Below, one piece after another: positions 19,784 through 27,813 of a stretch of DNA of 64,000 nucleotides; the first letter of the stretch is position 1; every line of letters begins with the position of its first letter. Under the pieces are notes generated by a model. The model saw only the letters and a list, made by a program, of their open reading frames with translations, was not told where the DNA came from and ran no database searches. Origin of the DNA: Pseudomonas multiresinivorans. Lineage in GTDB: Bacteria; Pseudomonadota; Gammaproteobacteria; Pseudomonadales; Pseudomonadaceae. Made by a program: the position numbers and the translations under genes. Location: positions 1,426,001 to 1,490,000 of the forward strand of contig NZ_CP048833.1 in the NCBI RefSeq assembly GCF_012971725.1, in the 5' to 3' direction.

Positions 19784-20274
19784 ACCTGGCCGTGGGCCGT
19801 GAGTGGCGCATCGGGTTGGCACTGGTGGCGGCCGTTGCGGCGGGTGCACTGCTCTGGCAACCCGCTTCGCGTCCCGTGGTGCATCTTGCCGAAAGCCATG
19901 CCGGACACTCCGCCGACGTGCGCCCGGCCACGCAGGTGAGGCGCCTTTCCTGCGAGCCGCTGGCGGACATGCCCGGCAAGGTCGTCACCACGTTGCAGGT
20001 AGATTTCCCGCCCAGGGGCTTCACGCACGCTCACCGCCATCCCGGCGCGGTGACTGCCATCGTGCTCAGCGGCCAGGTCCGCTCGCAGATGCAGGGCCTG
20101 CCGGCACAGACTTACGGACCGGGTGAAACCTGGTTCGAGCCCAGCCGCGAGCTGCACCTCTTCGCTGAGAACCCCAGCGCCAGTGAGCCCGCGCGGCTGC
20201 TGGCGGTGATCGTCAGCGAAGAGAATTGCGGGCCGCTGGTGATTCCCGAACCCACTGCCCGGAGCACACCTTGA
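19780..20274 (+). CDS. Exported or membrane-anchored cupin protein
   Basis: 164 residues. A signal or anchor helix covers about residues 11-26 (IGLALVAAVAAGALLW). A cupin barrel follows with the metal-type motif HAHRHPGAVTAIVLSG and, further on, GPGETWFEPSRELHLF. The cupin histidines suggest metal binding; the ligand or reaction is unknown. It is 4 bp overlapped with the upstream oxidoreductase gene and 22 bp before the N-acetyltransferase gene, forming a likely three-gene operon. Confidence 0.8.
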   Translation: MNLAVGREWRIGLALVAAVAAGALLWQPASRPVVHLAESHAGHSADVRPATQVRRLSCEPLADMPGKVVTTLQVDFPPRGFTHAHRHPGAVTAIVLSGQVRSQMQGLPAQTYGPGETWFEPSRELHLFAENPSASEPARLLAVIVSEENCGPLVIPEPTARSTP

Positions 20275-20296
20275 TGCTTCGCGAAAGGAGACTCGC

Positions 20297-21142
20297 ATGA
20301 CCCCGCTCACCCCCTTCGACACTGCCCAGCTCGATGCAACCCTGGCGCGCCTCGGCCTGCCGTCGGAGCGCCCCGCACCGACCCTGGAAAACCTCGACCG
20401 GCTGATCGTTGCCGCGCTGCACCAACTGCCCTTCGAGAACCTCGACGTCCTGCTGGACAAGCCGGTCCTGATCGAGCCGGAAGCGGTGTTCGAGAAAGTC
20501 GTCGAGCGTCATCGCGGCGGCTACTGCTTCGAGCTCAACAGCCTGTTCGCCCGCCTGCTGAGCAGCCTGGATTACCGGGTGACGCTGCTGGTGGCGAGGG
20601 TGCGCTGGGGGCTTGCGGCGGATGCGCCGCTGACGCCGCAGACCCACCTGCTGCTGCGGGTCGACCTGGAGGAAGGTGCGCACCTGGTGGATATCGGTTT
20701 CGGCGGTCCGGCCTCGCCGCGCGCCCTGCCGTTGCGTGTGGATGAGGAGCTGCCCGGTGGCTGGCGCATCAGCCGCAGGGCGGATGGAGAACTGGAGATG
20801 GCGACACGCTCTGCGTCTGGCTGGCAGACGCTTTACCACTTCACCCTGGAGGCCCAGCACTGGGCCGATTACACCATGCGCAACTGGTACACCTCGACCT
20901 ACCCGCAGAGCGTGTTCCGCAATTCCCTGCGCGTGGCGCTGAGCGAAGAGGGGGCGCGGTTGTCGCTGCTCAACGGGCAGTTCAGCCGGCGGACGGCGGA
21001 AGGTGATGTCGAGCAGTCCAACATCGCTGACGCGGATGAGCTGCTGGCAGTCCTGCGCCAGCGCTTCCACCTGCAGCCCGCGCCGGGAGAGATCGAGGCC
21101 CTGCGCATGCGGCTGGCGCAGCTGTTGCCGCCGAACAGCTGA
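20297..21142 (+). CDS. nat: Arylamine N-acetyltransferase
   Basis: 281 residues, the usual bacterial NAT length. The Cys-His-Asp triad is visible: Cys77 in RGGYCFE, His117 in QTHLLL, Asp132 in VDIGFGG. The enzyme transfers acetyl from acetyl-CoA to arylamines and hydrazines in the cytosol. AAAGGAG lies just before the ATG. It is the last gene of the epimerase-cupin-nat group and converges with the lipoprotein gene at 21149. Confidence 0.93.
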   Translation: MTPLTPFDTAQLDATLARLGLPSERPAPTLENLDRLIVAALHQLPFENLDVLLDKPVLIEPEAVFEKVVERHRGGYCFELNSLFARLLSSLDYRVTLLVARVRWGLAADAPLTPQTHLLLRVDLEEGAHLVDIGFGGPASPRALPLRVDEELPGGWRISRRADGELEMATRSASGWQTLYHFTLEAQHWADYTMRNWYTSTYPQSVFRNSLRVALSEEGARLSLLNGQFSRRTAEGDVEQSNIADADELLAVLRQRFHLQPAPGEIEALRMRLAQLLPPNS

Positions 21143-21148
21143 GAGGGG

Positions 21149-21808
21149 TTATTGACCGGAAGCGGTGACGGTGGCGGGTACGTCGGGTGCCGCACCGATG
21201 GCCAGGCGCACGGTACGCCCCGCCAGGTCACTGCGCCGCAGCGTTCCGCCCGGCGTGGCGTCGAACCAGCGGCCTTGCAGGTCCGAGGCGCTGCATTGCA
21301 GTCGCCGCTCGATGGTGGTGCCGGCCCCGGTCGGCGGGAGCTGCCAGCGGCATTGGCCGTCGAAGATGATTGCACCCTTGCGCGGCGGTTCCCAGACGCT
21401 CGCCGGCAGATGCTCTCGGACTGTCAGGATGGCGAAGGCCAAGTCCGGCTGCACGGCGTCATTGGGGTGGACGGCGGACTCGCCATCGAGCTGGATCTGT
21501 ATGCGGCTGAGCTGAAGGACGCAACCCTCGGCTCTTGTGCTCAGCGGCACCTGAAAGCTCACTCGCTGCGGTCGCGCCGCATGCCCCGGGGTATTGAACA
21601 GGCGATGCCTGAGGTTCTGTCCCGTCGCACCCGGGCAGCTGTTGCCGGCGGACTGGATGTACTCGGCGTCGCCCGCCAGTTGGAAGTCGCCGGGCAGGTC
21701 GGCCTCCAGGGTGAACTCGTCACTGGCGCAGCCGCCCAGGGCGGTGGCAAGCAGGACGAGGGCCGGGGATGAAGCGCGCCGGATGAGTGTTAGAAGGGGA
21801 CGGAACAT
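21149..21808 (-). CDS. Lipoprotein of unknown function
   Basis: 219 residues from ATG 21808. After a basic N-terminus and hydrophobic stretch comes the lipobox ALGGC (Cys 27). The mature part looks beta-rich with several cysteines (CPGA, GCVLQ, GQCRW, QCSAS) that could form periplasmic disulfides. I recognise no domain. It is convergent with nat, with 6 bp between the stops. An in-frame ATG at 21838 is less likely because it would put charged and polar residues before the signal. Confidence 0.7.
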   Translation of the reverse strand: MFRPLLTLIRRASSPALVLLATALGGCASDEFTLEADLPGDFQLAGDAEYIQSAGNSCPGATGQNLRHRLFNTPGHAARPQRVSFQVPLSTRAEGCVLQLSRIQIQLDGESAVHPNDAVQPDLAFAILTVREHLPASVWEPPRKGAIIFDGQCRWQLPPTGAGTTIERRLQCSASDLQGRWFDATPGGTLRRSDLAGRTVRLAIGAAPDVPATVTASGQ

Positions 21809-21928
21809 GCAAGGGGCCTGCAGCAGTTGCAACTGCACAGGAGCATCCGCCGATCAGAACGGCGCCTGAATCGGACTGGTCTCGATTGTTTGTAGGAAAA
21901 TGGCAGACCAGGCGGAGCTATCCGCGGC

Positions 21929-22384
21929 TCAACCGATCATCCCGAAACCGCGCGCCATCAGGCTCGCCAGCAGCGGCAGGATCAGCAGCGCGAGCAATTC
22001 GACGCGGATGGTCATGATCACCAGCTTTGCCTGGCGCTCGCTGGGCGCCGGCACGCGCCCGGCCTTGAGCTCGTTGCGCCAGTTGAGGAAGGTCATGGTC
22101 GGCAGGATCGACAGCAGTGCCACCAGCACGAACAGGCCGATCTTGGCGTGGAAGATGCTGTTGTGCAGGTAGTACTCGGTGCCCTTGGCGAACCACACCA
22201 CACGTGCCGCGCCGGTCAGCAGGACCAGGCCGGCGCAGGCGCCGTAGGCGAGGTCGACGATGACCAGGCTGCGTGCCCGCGACAGGTCCAGCGGCAGGCG
22301 GAACAACTGGTGCTCCAGCACCAGCAGGGCGAACAGGATGAAGATCGACAGGTAGTGCAGGTATGCGGCAATGGCTTGGGCCAT
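21929..22384 (-). CDS. DUF2214 family membrane protein
   Basis: 151 residues with four predicted membrane helices (about 5-25, 42-62, 78-98, 126-145). The pattern HYLSIFILFALLVLEHQLF at the start and HAKIGLFVLVALLSILPTM in the middle is that of the DUF2214 family. No function is assigned. GAGGAAG precedes the ATG. It lies downstream of the diguanylate cyclase gene on the same strand, 36 bp apart. Confidence 0.85.
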   Translation of the reverse strand: MAQAIAAYLHYLSIFILFALLVLEHQLFRLPLDLSRARSLVIVDLAYGACAGLVLLTGAARVVWFAKGTEYYLHNSIFHAKIGLFVLVALLSILPTMTFLNWRNELKAGRVPAPSERQAKLVIMTIRVELLALLILPLLASLMARGFGMIG

Positions 22385-22420
22385 GGAGGCTTCCTCGGAT
22401 GGGGCCTTCTTATTGGGGAT

Positions 22421-23464
22421 TCAGGCTTGGGCCGATGACGCGTGGAAAACCACCCGGTTGCGTCCGGCCTGCTTGGCACTGTAAAGCGCGGCGTCGGCGC
22501 GTTCCAGTGCCTGGTCCACGGCTTCCTCACCGGCCAGCAGGGTGCAGCCGATGCTCAGGCTCACCGGCAGCGGCCCGCTGGACAGCTGCACCGGCTCGTT
22601 GCCGATCAATTGGCGCACGCGCTCGGCGACCCGCTGCAGTTCCTCGCCGTCCTTCACCTTGAGCAGCGCGACGAACTCCTCTCCGCCCTGGCGCACCAGC
22701 AGGTCGTCGGGGCGTAGCGCGGCGCGCAGGCGGCGGGCACATTCGCACAGCACCTGGTCACCGGCGGCATGGCCATGCTGGTCGTTGATCGACTTGAAGA
22801 AGTCGAGGTCGGCATAGAGCACGCCCAGCTGCGCATGGCTTTCCCGCGCCATCCGGCATTCGCGCTCCTGGAAGGTCAGCAGGCCGCCGCGGTTCCACAG
22901 CTGCGTCAGTGGATCGAGCAGGGCCTTGCGCTGTTCGCGGTCCATCTCCACGCGCAGGTCGCGGTTGTTCTGGATCAGTGTGCGCAGTTGCAGGTAGCCC
23001 TCGGCGAGGGTGGCGAGGTCGCGGAAATTGGCCTGCTGCGCCTGGGTCATGCTGCGCGGGCGCGGGTCGACCATGCACAGGGTGCCGATGGCCTGGCCAT
23101 TGCCGGCGCGCAGCGGGCGCCCGGCGTAGAAGCGGATGTAGGGCGGGCCGAGGACCAGCGGGTTGTCGGCGAAGCGCGCGTCGAGGGTGGCGTCGGGTAC
23201 CAGCAGGGTGTCCTCGCCGAGAATCGCGTAGCCGCAGAAAGACACGTCGCGCGTCGTCTCGTTGGCGTCCAGGCCGACGCGGGCCTTGAACCACTGGCGG
23301 TCCTGGTCGATCAGGCTGATCAGCACGGTATCGACCTTCACCAGATCCTGGGTCAGCTGGACCAGGGTATCCAGGTAATGCTCGGCCGGGGTGTCGAGCA
23401 GGTTCATCTCATCCAGGGTCTGCTGACGCAGGTGTTCGTCAACGGGAATGGGACAAGCCGGCAT
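22421..23464 (-). CDS. GAF-domain diguanylate cyclase
   Basis: 347 residues. An N-terminal GAF domain (about 20-165, with VDTVLISLIDQDRQWFKARVG and CGYAILGEDTLLVPD) senses a small ligand or redox state. A GGDEF domain follows (about 185-340). The active site reads RQGGEEF and RPDD five residues before it is an inhibitory I-site, so both catalysis and product inhibition look intact. It is a soluble cytoplasmic c-di-GMP synthase. GAGGAAA precedes the ATG. It is 17 bp downstream of the MATE gene, same strand. Confidence 0.9.
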   Translation of the reverse strand: MPACPIPVDEHLRQQTLDEMNLLDTPAEHYLDTLVQLTQDLVKVDTVLISLIDQDRQWFKARVGLDANETTRDVSFCGYAILGEDTLLVPDATLDARFADNPLVLGPPYIRFYAGRPLRAGNGQAIGTLCMVDPRPRSMTQAQQANFRDLATLAEGYLQLRTLIQNNRDLRVEMDREQRKALLDPLTQLWNRGGLLTFQERECRMARESHAQLGVLYADLDFFKSINDQHGHAAGDQVLCECARRLRAALRPDDLLVRQGGEEFVALLKVKDGEELQRVAERVRQLIGNEPVQLSSGPLPVSLSIGCTLLAGEEAVDQALERADAALYSAKQAGRNRVVFHASSAQA

Positions 23465-23481
23465 GGCGTTTCCTCACAGGT

Positions 23482-24831
23482 TCAGGGGCTGGCAGGCACC
23501 TGCCAGGCATCTTGGCGCGTGAGCCTCCAGGCGTAGAGGGCGAGGATCGCGCCGCGCAGCAACATGAAGCATAGGAAGGTTAGCCATAAACCGTGATTTC
23601 CCCAGCCCTGCAGCGCGATGCCCAGCGGCAGGCTGGCGGCGCAGGCGAGCAGCATGGCGTTGCGCATCTCGCGGGCGCGGGTGGCGCCGATGAACAGGCC
23701 GTCGAGCAGATAGCTCCACATGCCGATCAGCGGCAGGCAGGCGAGGTAGGGCAGGTACTGGTCGGCGGTGGCGCGTACTTCGGGGATGTCGCTCTGCAGG
23801 GCGATGAACAGGTGCCCGGCGAAGCTGAAAAGGGCAACGAACAGCAGGCTGGCGATCAGTGACCAGCCGCAGGCGACCACCAGCGAACGGCGCAGCGCAG
23901 TACGGTCGCGGCCGCCGATGGCATGCCCGCACAGGGCCTCCACCGCATGGGCGAGGCCGTCGAGGGCGTAGGACGTGACCATCAGCCCGTTCAGCAGCAA
24001 GGCATTGGCGGCCACCGTGGCGTCGCCCAGGCGCGTGCCCTGCACCGTCAGCAGGAAGAACACGCCCTGCAGCGCCAGGCTGCGGATGAAGATGTCGCGG
24101 TTGACCATCAGCAGCGGGCGCCAACTGGCCCAGGCGCGCAGGCGTGACCAGTCCGGCTGGCCGGAGTAACGCGCCAGGGTCCTGCGGGTCAGCGCCAGGC
24201 CGAGCAGGGCGCCACTCCACTCGGCGAGCACGGAGGCCTTCGCCGCACCGCCCACGCCCCAGCCCAGGCCGATCACGAACCAGAGGCTGAGAACGATGTT
24301 GATGACGTTGGTGGTCAGCAGGATCGCCAGTGGCGCGCGGGCGTTCTGCGTCCCGAGGAACCAGCCGACCAGTGCGTAGGTGGCCAGCGCTGCCGGCAGG
24401 CCGAACAGGCGGATGTGGAAGAATTCGCGAGCCAGCGCATCCAGCTCGGCAGACGGGCGCATCAGCCCCAGTGCCGGACCGGTCAGCGGCACCGCCAGCA
24501 CGCCGAGCAGCAGCGCCAGTCCCAGTGCGAGCAGCAGGCCCTGGCCGAGAATCCGTCGCAGCGCTCCGCCGTCGTCGCGTCCAGCCGCCTGCGCGGAGAA
24601 ACCGGTGGTGCCCATGCGCAGGAAGCCCAGCACTCCCACCAGCAGCGTATAGAGCCCGCCGCCGACGGCGACGGCGCCCAGCTGGTGCGCGTGTGGCAGG
24701 TGGCCGATCACCGCGCTGTCGACCAGGGTGACCAGCGGCACGGAGACGTTGGAGAGGATCATCGGCGCGGCGAGCGCCCAGACACGGCGGTGGGTCGGTG
24801 AATGCCGCCAGGCTTCGAGCAGGGAATTCAT
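23482..24831 (-). CDS. MATE family efflux transporter, DinF-like
   Basis: 449 residues and about 12 membrane helices, the MATE norm. The N-terminal PMILSNVSVPLVTLVDSAVIG is the family opening, followed by GFLRMGTTGFSAQAAGRDD. Members exchange Na+ or H+ for cationic drugs or metabolites across the inner membrane. The substrate is unknown; the DinF-type branch is suggested by the short N-terminus. AGGAG lies before the ATG. It is followed closely by the diguanylate cyclase gene. Confidence 0.9.
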   Translation of the reverse strand: MNSLLEAWRHSPTHRRVWALAAPMILSNVSVPLVTLVDSAVIGHLPHAHQLGAVAVGGGLYTLLVGVLGFLRMGTTGFSAQAAGRDDGGALRRILGQGLLLALGLALLLGVLAVPLTGPALGLMRPSAELDALAREFFHIRLFGLPAALATYALVGWFLGTQNARAPLAILLTTNVINIVLSLWFVIGLGWGVGGAAKASVLAEWSGALLGLALTRRTLARYSGQPDWSRLRAWASWRPLLMVNRDIFIRSLALQGVFFLLTVQGTRLGDATVAANALLLNGLMVTSYALDGLAHAVEALCGHAIGGRDRTALRRSLVVACGWSLIASLLFVALFSFAGHLFIALQSDIPEVRATADQYLPYLACLPLIGMWSYLLDGLFIGATRAREMRNAMLLACAASLPLGIALQGWGNHGLWLTFLCFMLLRGAILALYAWRLTRQDAWQVPASP

Positions 24832-24878
24832 TCGGGGCTCCTGAGCAGGCCCGCAGTATAGCGAGCCACCTCAGGGGC

Positions 24879-24964
24879 TGTAGGAGCGAGCTTGCTCGCG
24901 AACCGCATAGCACCGTGCCTTGCAGGTTCGCGAGCAAGGGCTATGCGCCCCCCTCGTTCCTACG
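24879..24964. repeat. REP doublet, GTTCGCGAGCAAGCTCGCTC family, one copy disrupted
   Basis: CTGTAGGAGCGAGCTTGCTC at 24879 is complete. The facing copy starts GTTCGCGAGCAAGG at 24926 but about 15 bp of foreign sequence interrupts it before CGTTCCTACG. It sits between the MATE gene and the YkgJ gene. Confidence 0.7.
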
Positions 24965-24988
24965 AAAAGCAGAAAGCGCCCTGGGCGC

Positions 24989-25390
24989 TCAGCCGGTCTT
25001 CTTGCGATAGGCGCAGTAGCCAGGGCGCGGGCCGACCTGCGGGTGGTTGCGGCAGGTGTCCGGGCGCTTGGCGTAGACGCTGCAGAGGCGGGTCTTGCGG
25101 TCGAGGAAGTAGCAGTCGCCGTTGCTGGTGCGGGTCAGGGTGAAGATGCCGCTCTTCTGGTTGAAGCGCTCGACGACGCCTTCCTTCAGCAGGCGCTTGG
25201 CGATGTTCTTCGCCGGTTCGTCGCGCTCGAATTCGTCGACCACGCCGATCCGGATCAGGTCGTTGACGTTCACTTCCGCCGGCATGGTGCAGCAGGTGGC
25301 GTTGCAGTCCTTGCACAGGCCCGAGGTGTACTTGGCCCAGGTTTCCAGGCGGTCCAGTTCGGCGTTGGCGATCAGCGGTGGTTTTCTCAT
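24989..25390 (-). CDS. YkgJ-type cysteine-cluster protein
   Basis: 133 residues. The cysteine pattern CKDCNATCC (about 26-34), then CYFLDRKTRLC, CRNHP and YCAYRKK fits the YkgJ/CxxCxxCC family, which probably binds zinc or an iron-sulfur cluster. No enzymatic role is established. It is a soluble protein. It is a single gene between the MATE and idi genes on the same strand. Confidence 0.88.
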   Translation of the reverse strand: MRKPPLIANAELDRLETWAKYTSGLCKDCNATCCTMPAEVNVNDLIRIGVVDEFERDEPAKNIAKRLLKEGVVERFNQKSGIFTLTRTSNGDCYFLDRKTRLCSVYAKRPDTCRNHPQVGPRPGYCAYRKKTG

Positions 25391-25471
25391 GGGGGCATTC
25401 GGCGGGGCGTTGCGAAGGCGCGCATCATAGTGGTGAGGCGGAACAATTGCGCGCTCTTTCGACGAAGGGCC

Positions 25472-26011
25472 TCAGAGTGCTGCCAACCCGCCGTGCTCCC
25501 GCAGGTGGGCGTTGAGCGCTGGATAGCAGAGGCGGAACCAGGGGGTGAAGCGGTCCGGGGCGGCGGCCATTTCCACTTCCAGGTCGGCCAGGCTGATGTA
25601 ACGGAAGTCATCGGCCTCCTCGGGATCGGGGTGGGGCGGCTGATTGTCCACGGCAGCGAAGATATGCCCGTACTCGTTTTCGATGAGGCCGCCGGGCAGC
25701 TCCAGGCAGTAGCTGAACTCGAACAACTTGTGCAGGTGTACATGGACACCCATCTCCTCGCCCAGCCGGCGTTCGGCGGCGTTGAGCGCGGTTTCGTCGG
25801 GGTAGGGGTGGCCACAGCAACTGTTGCTCCACAGCCCGCCGCAGTGGTACTTGGCTTGCGCGCGGCGTTGCAGCAGCAGTTCCCCTGCCGTGTTGAACAG
25901 ATAGACCGAGATGGCCCGATGCCGCAGGCCCTGACGGTGCGCCTCGAGTTTCTCCAGTGTGCCGACGGGGTTGTCGTGTTCGTCGACCAGAATCACCTGG
26001 ATATCCGTCAT
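25472..26011 (-). CDS. idi: Isopentenyl-diphosphate isomerase, type I
   Basis: 179 residues from ATG 26011, close to E. coli Idi (182). Key features: LQRRAQAKYHCGGLWSNSCC followed by GHP holds the catalytic Cys and metal His residues; RRLGEEMGV is the modified Nudix helix; ENEYGHIF holds the catalytic Glu. It interconverts isopentenyl and dimethylallyl diphosphate. Its start overlaps the stop of the upstream NUDIX gene by 4 bp, so they are co-translated. It is optional in bacteria that use the MEP pathway. Confidence 0.87.
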   Translation of the reverse strand: MTDIQVILVDEHDNPVGTLEKLEAHRQGLRHRAISVYLFNTAGELLLQRRAQAKYHCGGLWSNSCCGHPYPDETALNAAERRLGEEMGVHVHLHKLFEFSYCLELPGGLIENEYGHIFAAVDNQPPHPDPEEADDFRYISLADLEVEMAAAPDRFTPWFRLCYPALNAHLREHGGLAAL

Positions 26012-26589
26012 GCAAGATCTCCCTCGGGGAATCCGAAATGCAGCCGGCCCAGGCGCATCAGGCCCAGTAGCAGGCAACTGAGGTGGCCGTTGTCGAGCAG
26101 CGAGCCGTCCAGCAGGCGCGTCTGCACCTCCGTCAGCGGCAGCGTCAGCACGAAGATGTGTTCGTCATCGTCCGGCTGCGGTTCGCGTACCCGTTGCCCG
26201 CCCGTGGCAAGGAAGGCATGCAGGAGGTTGTCATGGGTGCCGGGGTTGGGTGAGAGCGACAGCAACGGCTCGACCTGGTCGAACACATAGCCGGTCTCCT
26301 CCAGCAGCTCGCGCCGAATGGCATGTTCGCGGTCGGCGTCGTCCGGCTTGACCCAGCCGCCGGGCAGCTCCACTACCCAGCCTCGAACGCCATGGCGGTA
26401 CTGGCGCACGAGGAGCAGCTCGCCATCGCGGGTCAGCGCCGTGGCATTGACCCAGTCCGGGTACTCGAGAACGTAGGCGGTTTCCGGCTCGTCGCGGCCC
26501 GGCCAGCGCAGGCTGTCGCGACGCAGGTTGAAGGTGCGGGAGCCGAATAGCCATTCCGACGGCTCGTCGCTGTGCGGGAGTGTATCCAT
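26008..26589 (-). CDS. ADP-ribose pyrophosphatase-like NUDIX hydrolase
   Basis: 193 residues from ATG 26589 (an ATG at 26604 is also possible). The second half of the Nudix box is clear (RELLEETGY), preceded by ELPGGWVKPDD. The box is unusual: the first Glu is Asp and the spacing is one residue longer than GX5EX7. The YVLEYPDWVNATALT opening and VRQYRHGV strand match ADP-ribose/NudF-type members. Probable cytosolic sugar-nucleotide pyrophosphatase, substrate uncertain. It is 4 bp overlapped with idi. Confidence 0.8.
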   Translation of the reverse strand: MDTLPHSDEPSEWLFGSRTFNLRRDSLRWPGRDEPETAYVLEYPDWVNATALTRDGELLLVRQYRHGVRGWVVELPGGWVKPDDADREHAIRRELLEETGYVFDQVEPLLSLSPNPGTHDNLLHAFLATGGQRVREPQPDDDEHIFVLTLPLTEVQTRLLDGSLLDNGHLSCLLLGLMRLGRLHFGFPEGDLA

Positions 26590-26665
26590 GGCGTGACTCG
26601 GCACGGTCCGGGTCCCAGCAGCATAGCCAGTGTGGCTTGGTTGTCGGGCCCGCCCGTCGGTCCGC

Positions 26666-27115
26666 TCAGCCCCTGCGGATCATCCAGATACCGATGGCGA
26701 TGGCGACCATGCCGGCGACCTTCATGGCGCTGACCGGCGCTTCCTTGAAGCCGGCCCAGCCGAAGTGGTCCAGGGCCAGCGCCATGCCCAGTTGCCCGGC
26801 GAGCACCAGCACCATGAACATCAGCGCACCGACGCGCGGCGCGGCGAAAGCGGCGATGAAGATGAAGAACATCCCCAGGAAGCCGCCGCACCACTGCCAC
26901 CAGGGCATCCCGCGCATCGCTGCGAGGCTGGGGAATTCACGGTTGGCCAGGGTCAGCGCGAGCAGGCCGAGCATGCCGACGAAGAAGGAAATCAGCGCGG
27001 CGGCCAGTACGCTGGACACCTGCTTGGCCAACTGGCCGTTGATGCCCGCCTGCAACGGCAGGCAGGCTCCGGCGATCAGCGGCAGGACGAACAGCCACCA
27101 GGGCGGTGTAGGCAT
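26666..27115 (-). CDS. DMT/YdcZ (DUF606) family membrane protein
   Basis: 149 residues from ATG 27115; a longer in-frame reading has no family sequence. Five hydrophobic segments and the opening PLIAGACLPLQAGINGQLAK match the YdcZ/DUF606 branch of small drug/metabolite transporters, which act as dimers or pairs in the inner membrane. The substrate is unknown. It stands alone, 76 bp beyond the NUDIX gene start. Confidence 0.87.
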   Translation of the reverse strand: MPTPPWWLFVLPLIAGACLPLQAGINGQLAKQVSSVLAAALISFFVGMLGLLALTLANREFPSLAAMRGMPWWQWCGGFLGMFFIFIAAFAAPRVGALMFMVLVLAGQLGMALALDHFGWAGFKEAPVSAMKVAGMVAIAIGIWMIRRG

Positions 27116-27241
27116 GGGAAACTCCGGAAGCGGTTCGCGGGCAGAGCGGCGACGGGCCGGCCTGCGGTCGAAGGATGAAATGTAGCCGCGTAGTATGCAC
27201 CAGACCGGAGCATTGCTCCCGTCCCGATGGAGGTCCCGATC

Positions 27242-27643
27242 ATGGCCACCCGCGCTTCCCGCGTCTTCAGCATCCGCATCGAGCGGACTCGCGATGCGGC
27301 CTACGACTTCCTCGCCGACCCGAAGAATTTCCCCTACTGGGCTTCCGGGCTGTGCAGCGCCATCGCGCCGCTTGAAGGCGACCTGTGGCTGGCGCAGACA
27401 CCCCAGGGGCCCCTGCGCGTGCGCTTCTCGCCGCGCAACGGGTTCGGCGTGCTGGACCACGACGTGCTGCCCGAGCAGGCGCCGGCCATTCATATCCCGC
27501 TGCGCTTGATCCCCAATGGCGATGGCTGCGAGTTGCAGTTGACCCTGCTGCGCCAGCCGCAGATGGACGACGCCACCTTCGAACGCGACGCCCAGTGGGT
27601 CGAGCGCGACCTGCAGGCGATCAAGGTGTTGCTGGAGGGTTGA
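27242..27643 (+). CDS. SRPBCC-fold (polyketide cyclase-like) protein
   Basis: 133 residues from ATG 27242, chosen because GGAGGT lies 8 bp upstream; an ATG at 27227 would overlap that site. RVFSIRIERTRDAAYDFLAD is the standard start of the START/SRPBCC ligand-binding fold, with LEGDLWLAQTPQGPLRVRF and a long C-terminal helix. It should bind a hydrophobic ligand in the cytosol. Divergent from the YdcZ gene. Confidence 0.8.
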   Translation: MATRASRVFSIRIERTRDAAYDFLADPKNFPYWASGLCSAIAPLEGDLWLAQTPQGPLRVRFSPRNGFGVLDHDVLPEQAPAIHIPLRLIPNGDGCELQLTLLRQPQMDDATFERDAQWVERDLQAIKVLLEG

Positions 27644-27710
27644 CTGCTCGGACCTGTAGGAGCTCCCCATGGGCGCGAGCCCAAGATGGGATTCCAGCAC
27701 TGCCTCAAGC

Positions 27711-27776
27711 GATCGCGGATGAATCCGCTCCTACCCACATGCTAAAGCTGGTGTAGGAGCGGACTCTGTCCGCGAT
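27711..27776. repeat. REP doublet, GTAGGAGCGGAC family
   Basis: GATCGCGGATGAATCCGCTC (27711) and GTAGGAGCGGACTCTGTCCG (27753) face each other with about 18 bp between them, downstream of two convergent genes. A third, divergent relative may start at 27654. Confidence 0.8.
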
Positions 27777-27813
27777 GGGCCTCCGCCACGCCAGAGCATC
27801 ATGGATAACGTCG

